NCBI RefSeq assembly: GCF_016863195.1
Contig: NZ_BOOK01000039.1
Location: forward strand, 1-64,000
Source of the DNA: Paraplanobispora takensis
GTDB lineage: Bacteria; Actinomycetota; Actinomycetes; Streptosporangiales; Streptosporangiaceae
Direction: 5' to 3'
DNA: 64,000 bases
Below are positions 56,075 through 64,000 of the stretch, one piece after another. Each line of letters begins with the position of its first letter. Position 1 is the first letter of the stretch. The translations under genes were made by a program, and so were the position numbers. The notes beneath the pieces were generated by a model. That model did no database searches and had not been told where the DNA came from. It saw only the letters and a program-made list of their open reading frames with translations.

Positions 56075-57940
56075 TCACTCCGGCCGGGGCACCTTGGCCA
56101 CCGCGTATCCGCCGGGGGGAAGCAGCAGATTACCCGGGATCTTCCGCTCCTCGCCGCCGTGGTTGATCGCGAACAGCCACTCGCCGCGCCGTACGAGCTC
56201 GACGGGGGCGGGTGAGCCGAGACCGAGCAGGCGGGCGTAGGCGTCGTCGGACAGGCGCGTGGAGACGTAGACGGCCCGGCCGTGACGTGTGATCGCCGGG
56301 GTGCCGTCGGGATAGCGGGCCAGGGCCTCGGCCCCGGCCAGGTGGACCCGCTCGGTCCACACGGACGCGGTGTCGCCGGTGTCCAGCGTGACCGGCTCGC
56401 CGACCGGGAGGAACTCCTCCACCCGGACGCCGAGAACGCCGCGCAGGGCGCCCGGGTAGCCGCCGACCCGGATCCGCGCGTGCTCGTCGGCGATCCCGCT
56501 GAGGAAGGAGACCACGAGGGTTCCGTGGCCGCCGTCCGCGTAGCGGCGCAGGTTCTCCGCCGCGTCGTCGGAGATCAGATAGAGGCTGGGGACGATCACC
56601 AGCTCGTAGCCGGACAGGTCCGCCGAGGGGTGGACGAAGTCGGCGGTGACACCGTGCCGGTAGAGCACCCGGTGCGCCTGCCGTACCGCCTCCAGATAGC
56701 CGATCCCGGTGGAGGGGAAGCCGGGCGACTGCAGCGCCCAGCCCGCCTCGGTGTCCCACAGGATCGCGGCCGAGGCCTCGACCGGGTCCCCGCAGGCCTC
56801 GGCGAGGGCGGGCAGCAGGTTGCCGAGGTCGCGGATCTCGCGGAAGATGCGCGAGTCCGGTCCGGCGTGCGGGACCATGCCGCCGTGCCAGAGCTCGGCC
56901 CCGCCCCGCGAGGCCCGCCACTGGAAGAACATCGCCCCGCGCGAGCCCCGGGCGACGTGCGACAGGCTCAGCCGGGTGATCTCCCCGGGCCGCTTGGCGG
57001 CCATCCGGGGGCCGGTGTAGGTCACCACCGCCTGCTCCATCAGCAGCCAGGGCTTCCCGCCCGCCCAGCCGCGCGCGAGGTCGGCGGCGAACGCGGTCTC
57101 CTCCGGGGGGTTCTCGGACGGATAGTGGTCGATCGCGACCAGGTCCACCTCCCGCGCCCACTTCCACTGGTCGACCGGGACCCAGTCGCCGAAGACGAAG
57201 TTGGTGGTGACGGGGACGTCGGGGGTGAGCTCGCGCAGGATCGCCTTCTGCTCGCGGAAGCAGCCGAGCATCTCCTCGGAGAGGAACCGGCGCAAGTCCA
57301 GGACCTGGGCGGGGTTGGGCAGGTACTGGGTGGCGCGGGGCGGCATGACCTGCTCCCACGCCGAGTAGTGCTGGCTCCAGAACGAGGTCGTCCAGGCGTC
57401 GTTCAGCGCCTCCAGCGTTCCGTGCCTGCCGCGCAGCCACGTCCTGAAGGCGGCGGCGACGTGGTCGCAGTGGCACCAGGTGCCGTACTCGTTGTGCACG
57501 TGCCACATGGCCAGCGCCGGATGGCCGCGGTAACGCTCGGCGAGCACGCGGGCGATGCGGGCGGAGGCCTCGCGGTAGGCTGGGGCGCTGACGCAGTAGG
57601 TGTCGCGGCTGCCGTGGCTCAGGCGGGTGCCGTCGGCGGTGACGGTGAGCGCGTCGGGGTGGGCCAGGGAGAACCAGGGCGGCGGGGACGCGGTGGGCGT
57701 GGCCAGGTTGACCCCGACGCCGCCCTCGTGGAGCAGGTCGAGCACGCGGTCCAGCCAGCCGAAGTCGTAGGAACCCTCGACGGGTTCGAGCCGCGCCCAG
57801 GAGAAGACGCCGACGCTGACCAGGTTGACCCCGGCCTCCCGCATCAGCGCGACGTCCTCCCGCCAGACCTCCTCCGGCCACTGCTCGGGGTTGTAGTCCC
57901 CGCCGTAACACAACCCGTCGAGCCCTTTCGGCCAGCGCAC
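56075..57940 (-). CDS. Beta-galactosidase, glycoside hydrolase family 42
   Basis: 621 residues from a GTG behind AAAGGAA. The sequence starts CYGGDYNPEQWPEEVW, typical of GH42. The acid/base Glu is E151 in HNEYG and the nucleophile is E302 in WLLMEQA. The TIM barrel (about 1-385), the trimerisation domain (about 390-590) and a short C-terminal beta domain are all present. There is no signal peptide, so it acts in the cytoplasm on imported oligosaccharides. It removes terminal beta-galactose; some members also cleave alpha-L-arabinopyranosides. It is divergent from the GH95 gene, with only 40 bases between them and a shared operator-like sequence. Confidence 0.94.
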   Translation of the reverse strand: MRWPKGLDGLCYGGDYNPEQWPEEVWREDVALMREAGVNLVSVGVFSWARLEPVEGSYDFGWLDRVLDLLHEGGVGVNLATPTASPPPWFSLAHPDALTVTADGTRLSHGSRDTYCVSAPAYREASARIARVLAERYRGHPALAMWHVHNEYGTWCHCDHVAAAFRTWLRGRHGTLEALNDAWTTSFWSQHYSAWEQVMPPRATQYLPNPAQVLDLRRFLSEEMLGCFREQKAILRELTPDVPVTTNFVFGDWVPVDQWKWAREVDLVAIDHYPSENPPEETAFAADLARGWAGGKPWLLMEQAVVTYTGPRMAAKRPGEITRLSLSHVARGSRGAMFFQWRASRGGAELWHGGMVPHAGPDSRIFREIRDLGNLLPALAEACGDPVEASAAILWDTEAGWALQSPGFPSTGIGYLEAVRQAHRVLYRHGVTADFVHPSADLSGYELVIVPSLYLISDDAAENLRRYADGGHGTLVVSFLSGIADEHARIRVGGYPGALRGVLGVRVEEFLPVGEPVTLDTGDTASVWTERVHLAGAEALARYPDGTPAITRHGRAVYVSTRLSDDAYARLLGLGSPAPVELVRRGEWLFAINHGGEERKIPGNLLLPPGGYAVAKVPRPE

Positions 57941-57949
57941 TCTGGTTCC

Positions 57950-57976
57950 TTTGTTCGGATGGAATCTAAACTAATT
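57950..57976. promoter_or_regulatory. XylR/ROK-like operator between the GH42 and GH95 genes
   Basis: A 27-bp sequence starting TTTGTT and ending AAACTAATT. It matches 21 of 27 positions with 60555-60581, upstream of the GH31 gene. The pattern (TTTGTT...TGGA...AAACTAATT) resembles the xylose operator of the ROK-family repressor XylR of Bacillus, recalled from memory. It covers TAAACT (57967-57972), the likely -10 box of a leaderless GH95 transcript, so a bound repressor would block it. Confidence 0.55.
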
Positions 57977-57980
57977 ATCC

Positions 57981-60599
57981 ATGGACAACGGATTCGTCTC
58001 AAGGGCCGCGACCGGAGACTGGGAACGGGCCCTGATCACCGGCAACGGCCGCCAGGGAGCCCTGGTGTACGGCGGCCCCACCCGAGATCTCGACGGTGTC
58101 ACGGCTCCGGACAGCCTGGATCGTGACGGTGTCACGGGTTCCGAAGGTTCTGGCGGTCGCGATGGTGTCATGGGCCCCGGAGGCCTCGGAGGCCCCGGTG
58201 AGCTTCGGGTGACGCTCTCGCATGAACGCCTGTTCCTGCCGGTCACCGAGCCACTGCCGCCCCCGCACACCGCGGCCGTCCTGCAGGAGTTGCGGGCCCT
58301 GCTGTACGGCGGGCGCTCCGGCGAGGCGGCCGGCAGGGTCGTCGAACTGGCGACCGGCGAGCACCCCGGCTACGCCGGCACCCGCTGGATCGACCCCCTC
58401 ATCCCCTCGGCGACCCTCGCCTTCACCCCTCACTTCTCCCTCCCCGCAACGAGTCCCATCGTCCCCCCGTCGCCCTCCGCCAGCCCCACCCCGTCCCCCT
58501 CCAACGCCCCGCCGTCGCTCCCCGACATCTCGCGCCTCCGTACGGCGGGCGGGTATCTGCGGAGTTGCGACTTCGCGAGCGGCCTGGTGACCCAGGAGTG
58601 GGGCGGGGTCCGGCAGGAGGTGTTCGTCTCCCGGCCGGCCGATGCGGTGGTGATCCGATGGTCGGGGGGCGAGGGCTTGCTGCGGCTGGTCCCGATCGAG
58701 GAGGAGCCGCCGGTTCCCATCCGGTTCACCACGACCGTGGCGCCCGGCCGCTTGGTCCTGAACGCGGAGTTCGAGGCGCGGTGGCCGGGGGCGATCACGG
58801 GTTACACGGTCGAGTGCCGAGCGGTCGGCACCGCCGAAACGGGATCCGGCGGGCTCCTGATGGGCGACGACGCCCTCATCCTCGCCCGAACGGTGATCCG
58901 CGGCAGCCGGCCGGATCCTTTGGAGGAGATCCCCGCCGACTTCGACCTTCTCCTCCGCGAACACACGGCCGTCCACGGTGACCTGTTCTCCCGCTCCTCC
59001 CTCCGGCTCGGCCGCCGTACACCGGCGCCGCCCACCGCCGTACGGCATCCCGCCGTACCGGCGCCGTGGGAAAACCCGTGGGCACCGGGGAGGCGGGCGG
59101 GAGGTGGCGCGTTCGGGCGCGGTGGTGCGGAGGCACCGGCCGGAGGCGTGCGAAGCGGTGATGGCGCGGGGGTGCCGGGTGGGGGCGATGGGGCGTCGGG
59201 GTGGGGGGAGGCGGGGGTCGGGCGGTTGTTCGGGGCGGGGCGGTATGCGGTGATCTCCAGCTCGGGGGAGTCGCCGCCGACGTTGCAGGGGGTCTGGAGC
59301 GGGACGTACGACCCGCCGTGGCGCAGCGGGTTCACCATGGACGGGAATCTGGCCTCGGCGGTGGCGGGGCTGGCGGTCACCGGGACGCCGGAACTGGCGA
59401 CGGCGGTGTTCGATCTGGCGGACGCCATGGTGGAGGACTTCAGGGAGAACGCCCGCAGGTTGTACGGCTGCCGCGGGATCCTGGTCCCGGCGCACATGTC
59501 CACCCACGGCCTGCACAACCACTTCGGGCCGGTCTGGTGCCTGACCTTCTGGACGGCCGGGGCGGGCTGGCTGGCCCGGCTCTACCACGACCACTACGCG
59601 CACACCGGGGACACGGACTTCCTGCGCGAGCGGGCGCTGCCGTTCATGACCGAGGCGGCCGTCTTCTACGAGGACTTCCTCACCGGGGACGGCGACTTCG
59701 TCCCGTCGTACTCACCGGAGAACACCCCGGCGGGCGGCGACTCCCAGGCGTGCGTCAACGCGACCATGGACGTCGCGGTCGCCAGGGACCTGCTCCGCAA
59801 CCTCGTGCACGCCTGCGAGGTGCTGGACCTCGACCACGGCCGGTGGGGGCGGTTGCTGGACCGGTTGCCGGGCTACCGGATCGCGCCGACCGGAGAGCTG
59901 GCCGAGTGGATCGGCGCGAGGAGGGGCGCGGCCGGGCATCCGGAACACGCCGCGGGCGGAGAGCCCGCAGGAGCGGTGGAGGACAACCACGCCCACCGCC
60001 ACGCCTCGCACCTCTACCCGCTCTGGTACGAACGGGACCCGGCCTTCGACGACCCCCGGCTGGAGGCGGCCGCGGCGCTCGCGGTCCGGCGGCGGCTGGA
60101 GTGGTGGCGGGGGTCGGACAGCGACGAGATGGCCTTCGGGCTCGTCCAGCTGGGGCTGGCGGCGGCGGCGCTGGGGCTGGCCGGGGAGGCGCACGAGGCG
60201 CTGACGCTGCTGGCCACCCGCTACTGGTGCGCCGACAACCTGGTCTCCACCCACAACCGGGACGCGATCTTCAATGTGGACGTCTGCGGCGGACTGCCCG
60301 CCCTGGTGGCCGCGATGCTCGTCCGCTCCTCGCTGCCGCCCTCCGGATACGGGCGGGTCGACCTGCTGCCCGCCCTCCCGCAGGCGTGGCCGTACGGCGA
60401 GGCGAGAGGGCTGGTCGTGCGCGGCGGGGCCGTCGAGCGGCTGACCTGGGAACCCGGGCGGGTCGAGGCCGTGGTCAGGGCGTGGCGGCCATTGCTGGTC
60501 ACGTGCGGTCTCCAGCGCGCCCGGGTGCCCGCGGGGGAAACGCTCCCATTGACGTTTGTTGGTTTGGACGCAAAACTAATTCAGGAACTGGAAGCCTGA
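57981..60599 (+). CDS. GH95-like alpha-L-fucosidase with low-complexity insertions
   Basis: 872 residues from an ATG at 57981, no ribosome site, probably leaderless. GH95 landmarks include GRYAVISSSGESPPTLQGVW, the substrate-site DPPWRSGFTMDGNL, the likely acid/base E642 in GELAEW, the HAHRHASHLYPLW segment, and D767 in FNVDVCGG (most family members read QIDGNFG). It would remove alpha-1,2-fucose (or related L-galactose). There is no signal peptide, so it acts inside the cell. Three low-complexity inserts are unusual: about 34-75 (DGVT repeats), 155-180 (Pro/Ser) and 343-412 (Gly/Ala/Pro). Changes around the substrate asparagines and the FNVDVCGG segment make the exact specificity uncertain. 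It is likely cotranscribed with the GH31 gene. Confidence 0.85.
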   Translation: MDNGFVSRAATGDWERALITGNGRQGALVYGGPTRDLDGVTAPDSLDRDGVTGSEGSGGRDGVMGPGGLGGPGELRVTLSHERLFLPVTEPLPPPHTAAVLQELRALLYGGRSGEAAGRVVELATGEHPGYAGTRWIDPLIPSATLAFTPHFSLPATSPIVPPSPSASPTPSPSNAPPSLPDISRLRTAGGYLRSCDFASGLVTQEWGGVRQEVFVSRPADAVVIRWSGGEGLLRLVPIEEEPPVPIRFTTTVAPGRLVLNAEFEARWPGAITGYTVECRAVGTAETGSGGLLMGDDALILARTVIRGSRPDPLEEIPADFDLLLREHTAVHGDLFSRSSLRLGRRTPAPPTAVRHPAVPAPWENPWAPGRRAGGGAFGRGGAEAPAGGVRSGDGAGVPGGGDGASGWGEAGVGRLFGAGRYAVISSSGESPPTLQGVWSGTYDPPWRSGFTMDGNLASAVAGLAVTGTPELATAVFDLADAMVEDFRENARRLYGCRGILVPAHMSTHGLHNHFGPVWCLTFWTAGAGWLARLYHDHYAHTGDTDFLRERALPFMTEAAVFYEDFLTGDGDFVPSYSPENTPAGGDSQACVNATMDVAVARDLLRNLVHACEVLDLDHGRWGRLLDRLPGYRIAPTGELAEWIGARRGAAGHPEHAAGGEPAGAVEDNHAHRHASHLYPLWYERDPAFDDPRLEAAAALAVRRRLEWWRGSDSDEMAFGLVQLGLAAAALGLAGEAHEALTLLATRYWCADNLVSTHNRDAIFNVDVCGGLPALVAAMLVRSSLPPSGYGRVDLLPALPQAWPYGEARGLVVRGGAVERLTWEPGRVEAVVRAWRPLLVTCGLQRARVPAGETLPLTFVGLDAKLIQELEA
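58092..58173. repeat. Three 13-bp repeats inside the GH95 gene
   Basis: GACGGTGTCACGG at 58092-58104 and 58125-58137 and the variant GATGGTGTCATGG at 58161-58173. Spacings of 33 and 36 bases are multiples of three, giving an 11-12 residue repeat that begins DGVT or DGVM. The block is an in-frame insertion in the N-terminal domain. Confidence 0.8.
60549..60581 (+). promoter_or_regulatory. Internal promoter and XylR/ROK-like operator for the GH31 gene
   Basis: TTGACG (60549-60554) and AAAACT (60572-60577) are 17 bases apart and point to a start near 60584, about 30 bases before the GH31 ATG. The 27-bp operator-like motif 60555-60581 fills the spacer and covers the -10. It contains TTGGTTT and AAACTAA as inverted halves with one mismatch. 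All of this lies inside the last codons of the GH95 gene. Confidence 0.55.
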
Positions 60600-60614
60600 A
60601 GCGCTGGAGCCCCC

Positions 60615-62942
60615 ATGCCGTACCGTCCTCCTCTGATCGCGCACGAGTACTTCGTCGCGGACCCGCCGGAACTGCCCGTGCGCTCGCACGGCGAGGGCGG
60701 TCTGTCGGCGCTGACGGCGGCGGAGCCGGTGGCGGCCGACGAGGCGGGGGTGACGCTGAAGGCCTCGACCTCGGCGGGCGAGACCCTCGTGGTCCAGGTC
60801 GGTGTGGCGGGCGAGGGGGTGATCCGGGTCCGGCTCGGCCAGGACGCGGACGCCCGGACCCGGTCGGACCGGGCCATCTCCATGGTCACGCCGGGCACCT
60901 TCGCCGGGGCGCGGGTGGAGAGCCTGGCGGCCCCGGGAGACGGCGTGCTCACCGCGGAGGTCGCCGGAGGCGGAGGCGTGCTCCGCGCGGACGGCGGCGT
61001 TCCCGGTGCCATCGTGGTCGACGCGGGGCCGCTCCGTGCGGAGATCACTCTTTCCCCCTGGCACCTGAGGTTCACCGACGCCTCCGGGGCGACCGTGCTG
61101 GAGCAGGATCCGGGCCACACCGACATCAGCGGCCGCCTGCGCACGCTCCCGTTCGGCCGGTCCCTGGCCGGCGGCGAGGTGGCCGGTTACCACGAGAGCT
61201 TCGCCGCCCCCGCCGACGAGGCGTTCGCCGGGTTCGGCGAGTCGTTCACCCCGCTGGACAAGCGCGGCCAGCGGCCGGTCATGTGGAACTTCGACGCCTT
61301 CGGCGCCGAGTCCCAGCGGGCCTACAAGAACGTGCCGTTCTATCTGTCCAGCCGGGGATACGGCGTGCTGGTGGACAGCGGGACGCCGGTCGAGTTCGAC
61401 GTGTGCCAGTCCACCCACAGCTGCGTGCAGATCGTCGTCCCGGACGACCTGATCGACTACTACGTGATCGCCGGGCCGACCCCGCCGGAGGTGCTCGACC
61501 GGTTCGACCGGCTGACCTGCCGGCCCCTGCTCCCGCCGAAGTGGGCGTTCGGCACCTGGATCTCCTCGGGGTTCTTCGTCGACACCCAGGAGCGGGTGAT
61601 GAACCGGGCGCGCACCATCCGTGAGCGCGGCATCCCCTGCGACGTGCTCCACCTGGACACCTACTGGCAGACCGACGGGCACTGGTCCGACCTGCGCTGG
61701 GACGAGGCCGGCTTCCCCGACCCGGCCGGGATGCTGGCCGAGCTGAAGGAGATGGGCTTCAAGGTCTGCCTCTGGATGAACCCGTACGTCTCCCACCTGA
61801 GCCCGGCCTTCCCCGCCGCCGCCGAAGCCGGATATTTCCTGAAGAAGCAGGACGGCGAGGTCTACGTGGCCGACTCCTGGCACGGCTCCTACCCGGCCTG
61901 CGGCATCGTCGACTTCACCAACCCGGACGCCGCCGAGTGGTTCCGCGGGCTGCTGCGCCCGCTGCTGGAGCAGGGCGTGCAGGTCTTCAAGACCGACTTC
62001 GCCGAGGGCGTGCCGCACGACGCGGTCGCCTTCAACGGGATGACCGGCACCGACCTGCACAACGTCTACACGCTGCTGTTCAACGACGTGGTCGCGGAGG
62101 TGACCCGCGAGGTCGCCGGGCACGGCATGGTCTGGGCCCGCTCCTCCTTCCTGGGCGGGCAGCGGCACTCGGCCCAGTGGAGCGGCGACACCTACACCAG
62201 TTACCCCGCGATGGGCAGCACGCTGCGCGGCGGCCTCTCCCACGGCCTGTCGGGCATCCCGTTCTGGAGCCACGACGCCGGCGGCTTCACCGGCCGTCCC
62301 ACCGACGACCTGTACGTCCGCTGGACCCAGTTCGGCGCGTTCTCCCCGCTGCTGCGGCTGCACGGCACCACCAGCCGGGAGCCGTGGGAGTTCCCCGAGG
62401 TGGAGGCCGAGGCCGTGGCCGCGCTGAAGCTGCGCTACCGGCTCATGCCGTACCTCTACACCGCCGCCGCCGAGGCCGCGCGCACCGGTGCGCCGATGAT
62501 GCGGGCGCTGTGCGTGGACCACCCGGACGACCCGGTCGCCTGGCAGGCCGACCTGGAGTACCTGCTCGGCCGCGACCTGCTGGTGGCCCCGATGACCTCC
62601 CCGGACGGCGTGCGGCGGGTCTATCTCCCGGCGGGTGACTGGGTGGACCACTGGACCGGCGAGGTGCTCGCAGGCGGGCGGTACGTCACGGTGCGCACGC
62701 CGCTGGACCGCATCCCCCTGTTCGTACGGCACGGCGCGCTCATCCCGGTCCTGGCGGAGCCGGGCGGCACGGTCGGCGACGGGCCCTTCGGAGAGATCAC
62801 CCTGCTCGGCTACGGAACGGTCACGGGCACCGCCGTGATCGCCGACGTCGACGGGAGCAGCACGGTCACCGTGACTGAGGACGGCGTCCGGGTGGACGGT
62901 CCCGCCCGGATCACGGGTGTCGAGCGGGCCGGCGGCCGCTGA
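60615..62942 (+). CDS. Alpha-xylosidase-like glycoside hydrolase family 31 (YicI type)
   Basis: 775 residues; ATG with GGAG upstream. N-terminal beta domain (about 1-280), catalytic barrel with nucleophile D461 in FKTDFAEG and acid/base D525 in WSGDTYTSY, then C-terminal beta domains. The spacing of these residues, the segment GFGESFTPLDKRGQ and AYKNVPFYLSSRGYGVLVDS are close to E. coli YicI, an alpha-xylosidase that releases xylose from isoprimeverose units. Alpha-glucosidase activity cannot be excluded. There is no signal peptide, so it acts in the cytoplasm. It lies 15 bases after GH95 and 49 bases before a sugar-binding lipoprotein gene. Confidence 0.92.
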   Translation: MPYRPPLIAHEYFVADPPELPVRSHGEGGLSALTAAEPVAADEAGVTLKASTSAGETLVVQVGVAGEGVIRVRLGQDADARTRSDRAISMVTPGTFAGARVESLAAPGDGVLTAEVAGGGGVLRADGGVPGAIVVDAGPLRAEITLSPWHLRFTDASGATVLEQDPGHTDISGRLRTLPFGRSLAGGEVAGYHESFAAPADEAFAGFGESFTPLDKRGQRPVMWNFDAFGAESQRAYKNVPFYLSSRGYGVLVDSGTPVEFDVCQSTHSCVQIVVPDDLIDYYVIAGPTPPEVLDRFDRLTCRPLLPPKWAFGTWISSGFFVDTQERVMNRARTIRERGIPCDVLHLDTYWQTDGHWSDLRWDEAGFPDPAGMLAELKEMGFKVCLWMNPYVSHLSPAFPAAAEAGYFLKKQDGEVYVADSWHGSYPACGIVDFTNPDAAEWFRGLLRPLLEQGVQVFKTDFAEGVPHDAVAFNGMTGTDLHNVYTLLFNDVVAEVTREVAGHGMVWARSSFLGGQRHSAQWSGDTYTSYPAMGSTLRGGLSHGLSGIPFWSHDAGGFTGRPTDDLYVRWTQFGAFSPLLRLHGTTSREPWEFPEVEAEAVAALKLRYRLMPYLYTAAAEAARTGAPMMRALCVDHPDDPVAWQADLEYLLGRDLLVAPMTSPDGVRRVYLPAGDWVDHWTGEVLAGGRYVTVRTPLDRIPLFVRHGALIPVLAEPGGTVGDGPFGEITLLGYGTVTGTAVIADVDGSSTVTVTEDGVRVDGPARITGVERAGGR

Positions 62943-62991
62943 CCGGCCCTTGAAGGAAAGCTCGGGGGACTCCCCACAGGAAGAGAGAACG

Positions 62992-64000
62992 ATGTCCAAG
63001 GTGAGAACCGGTGTGGCCGCACTGGCCATGCTCGCGGCGCTGGCCGCCTGCGGGAGCACCGAGCCCGAGGCGGGCGGTCAGGCCGCCTCCGACGGCCCCC
63101 GCGTGCTGAAGCTGTGGCACTACGAGAGCGCCGACGGCGCGATGGGCAAGGCCTGGGCCGAGGCGATCAAGCAGTTCGAGTCCTCGCACCCCGGGGTCGA
63201 GGTCCAGTTCGAGGAGAAGGCGTTCGAGCAGATCCGCCAGTCGGCGGGCATGATCCTCAACTCGGACGAGGCCCCGGACGTGATGGAGTACAACAAGGGC
63301 AACGCCACCGCCGGTCTGCTGTCCAAGCAGGGGCTGCTGACCGACCTGACGCCCGAGGTCGCCAAGCGCGGCTGGGACAAGCTGCTCAGCCCGTCGCTGC
63401 AGACCACTGCGAAGTATGACGACCGGGGCATCATGGGCGCCGGCAAGTGGTTCGGTGTGCCGAACTACGCCGAGTACGTGATGGTCTACTACAACGAGGA
63501 CCTGTTCGAGAAGCACAAGGTCGAGGTCCCGACGACGTTCGACGGGTTCACCGCCGCCATGGACGAGTTCGTCAAGGCCGGGGTGACCCCGCTGGCGGTC
63601 GGCGGCGCCGAGTACCCGGCCCAGCAGATCTTCTACCAGCTCGCCCTGTCCAAGGCGCAGCGCCCGTGGGTGGACGGCTTCCAGCTCTACAAGGGCAAGG
63701 TCGACTTCCACGGCCCCGAGTTCACCTACGCGGCCGAGACCGTGGCCGACTGGGTGAAGAAGGGCTACATCGCCAAGGACTCGGCCGCCCTCAAGGCCGA
63801 GGACATGGGCGTGTCCTTCATCGGCGGCAAGTACCCGATCGTGGTCACCGGCTCGTGGTGGTACGGCCGGTTCGCCTCCGAGATCAAGGACTTCGAGTGG
63901 GGCTCGTTCCTGTGGCCCGGCAACACCATGAGCGCCGGGTCGAGCGGCAACATCTGGGTCGTCCCCGAGAACGCCGAGAACAAGGACCTGGCCTACGACT
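62992..64000 (+). CDS. Sugar ABC transporter solute-binding lipoprotein (incomplete at the right edge)
   Basis: The ATG at 62992 follows AGGAAGAG. At least 336 residues; the frame is open at the window edge. The signal peptide ends in the lipobox LAAC (VAALAMLAALAAC). The mature protein is a family 1 extracellular solute-binding domain (KLWHYESADGAMGKAWAEAI as KLWHYESADG and then AIKQFESSHPGVEVQFEE; PDVMEYNKGN; WFGVPNYAEYVMVYYNEDLFE in pieces) of the type that binds oligosaccharides. Given the enzymes upstream it probably captures xyloglucan or similar oligosaccharides, with permease genes expected beyond base 64000. The ligand is inferred from context only. Confidence 0.92.
   Translation, partial: MSKVRTGVAALAMLAALAACGSTEPEAGGQAASDGPRVLKLWHYESADGAMGKAWAEAIKQFESSHPGVEVQFEEKAFEQIRQSAGMILNSDEAPDVMEYNKGNATAGLLSKQGLLTDLTPEVAKRGWDKLLSPSLQTTAKYDDRGIMGAGKWFGVPNYAEYVMVYYNEDLFEKHKVEVPTTFDGFTAAMDEFVKAGVTPLAVGGAEYPAQQIFYQLALSKAQRPWVDGFQLYKGKVDFHGPEFTYAAETVADWVKKGYIAKDSAALKAEDMGVSFIGGKYPIVVTGSWWYGRFASEIKDFEWGSFLWPGNTMSAGSSGNIWVVPENAENKDLAYD

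Overview
The window is one continuous stretch of very GC-rich actinobacterial chromosome. GTG and TTG starts are frequent, Shine-Dalgarno sequences are mostly GGAGG-like, and some promoters appear leaderless. Gene content and order suggest a Streptosporangiaceae-like filamentous actinomycete such as Streptosporangium or Nonomuraea; this placement is inferred, since no rRNA or other marker gene is present. I see no tRNA, rRNA, CRISPR array, insertion sequence, integrase or replication origin.

Bases 1-28,400 are largely core chromosome. They hold a stand-alone B12-binding mutase subunit, sucCD, a PerM-like membrane protein, purN-purH, folD, an FHA/HTH regulator, a short citrate synthase with a DUF3017 partner, icd and mdh. 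Around 13.7-17.9 kb is a divergent signalling pair: a membrane-anchored protein with a degenerate sigma-factor head, and a Ser/Thr kinase fused through a membrane helix to an extracellular solute-binding domain. A PadR regulator with a divergent drug-efflux pump, galE, a CorC/HlyC protein, trpS, a YihY-type protein, a D,D-carboxypeptidase and an SCO4848-like membrane peptide complete this part.

Bases 28,400-30,330 hold an orphan PGM1-type ATP-grasp ligase and an atypical 0.5-kb gap of lower GC. Bases 30,330-50,290 form a nucleoside salvage neighbourhood: M20 amidohydrolase, BMP-family nucleoside lipoprotein, ABC ATPase and two permeases, cdd, deoA, add, purine nucleoside phosphorylase, a phosphohexo/pentomutase, a gamma-glutamylcyclotransferase-like protein and an LpdA-type flavoprotein. 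Together they can import nucleosides, deaminate them, split them and isomerise the sugar phosphate. A MarR/efflux pair, a lipoprotein, a cupin, a PH-domain protein and a DUF234-type ATPase are interspersed. The grouping of cdd, deoA, add, punA, the mutase and lpdA resembles the Mycobacterium tuberculosis Rv3303c-Rv3315c region, as I remember it.

Bases 50,300-56,000 are a diguanylate cyclase, a secreted CocE/NonD hydrolase preceded by a dense cluster of GTTAC half-sites, a small secreted protein and a membrane pentapeptide-repeat protein. Bases 56,000-64,000 are a carbohydrate locus: GH42 beta-galactosidase, divergent GH95 alpha-fucosidase-like enzyme, GH31 YicI-like alpha-xylosidase, and a sugar-binding lipoprotein that runs off the right edge. 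The three enzyme activities are those needed to strip xyloglucan side chains. Two promoter regions in the locus share a 27-bp motif resembling the xylose operator of ROK-family XylR. I regard this locus and the kinase/sigma-like pair as the most interesting parts of the window.
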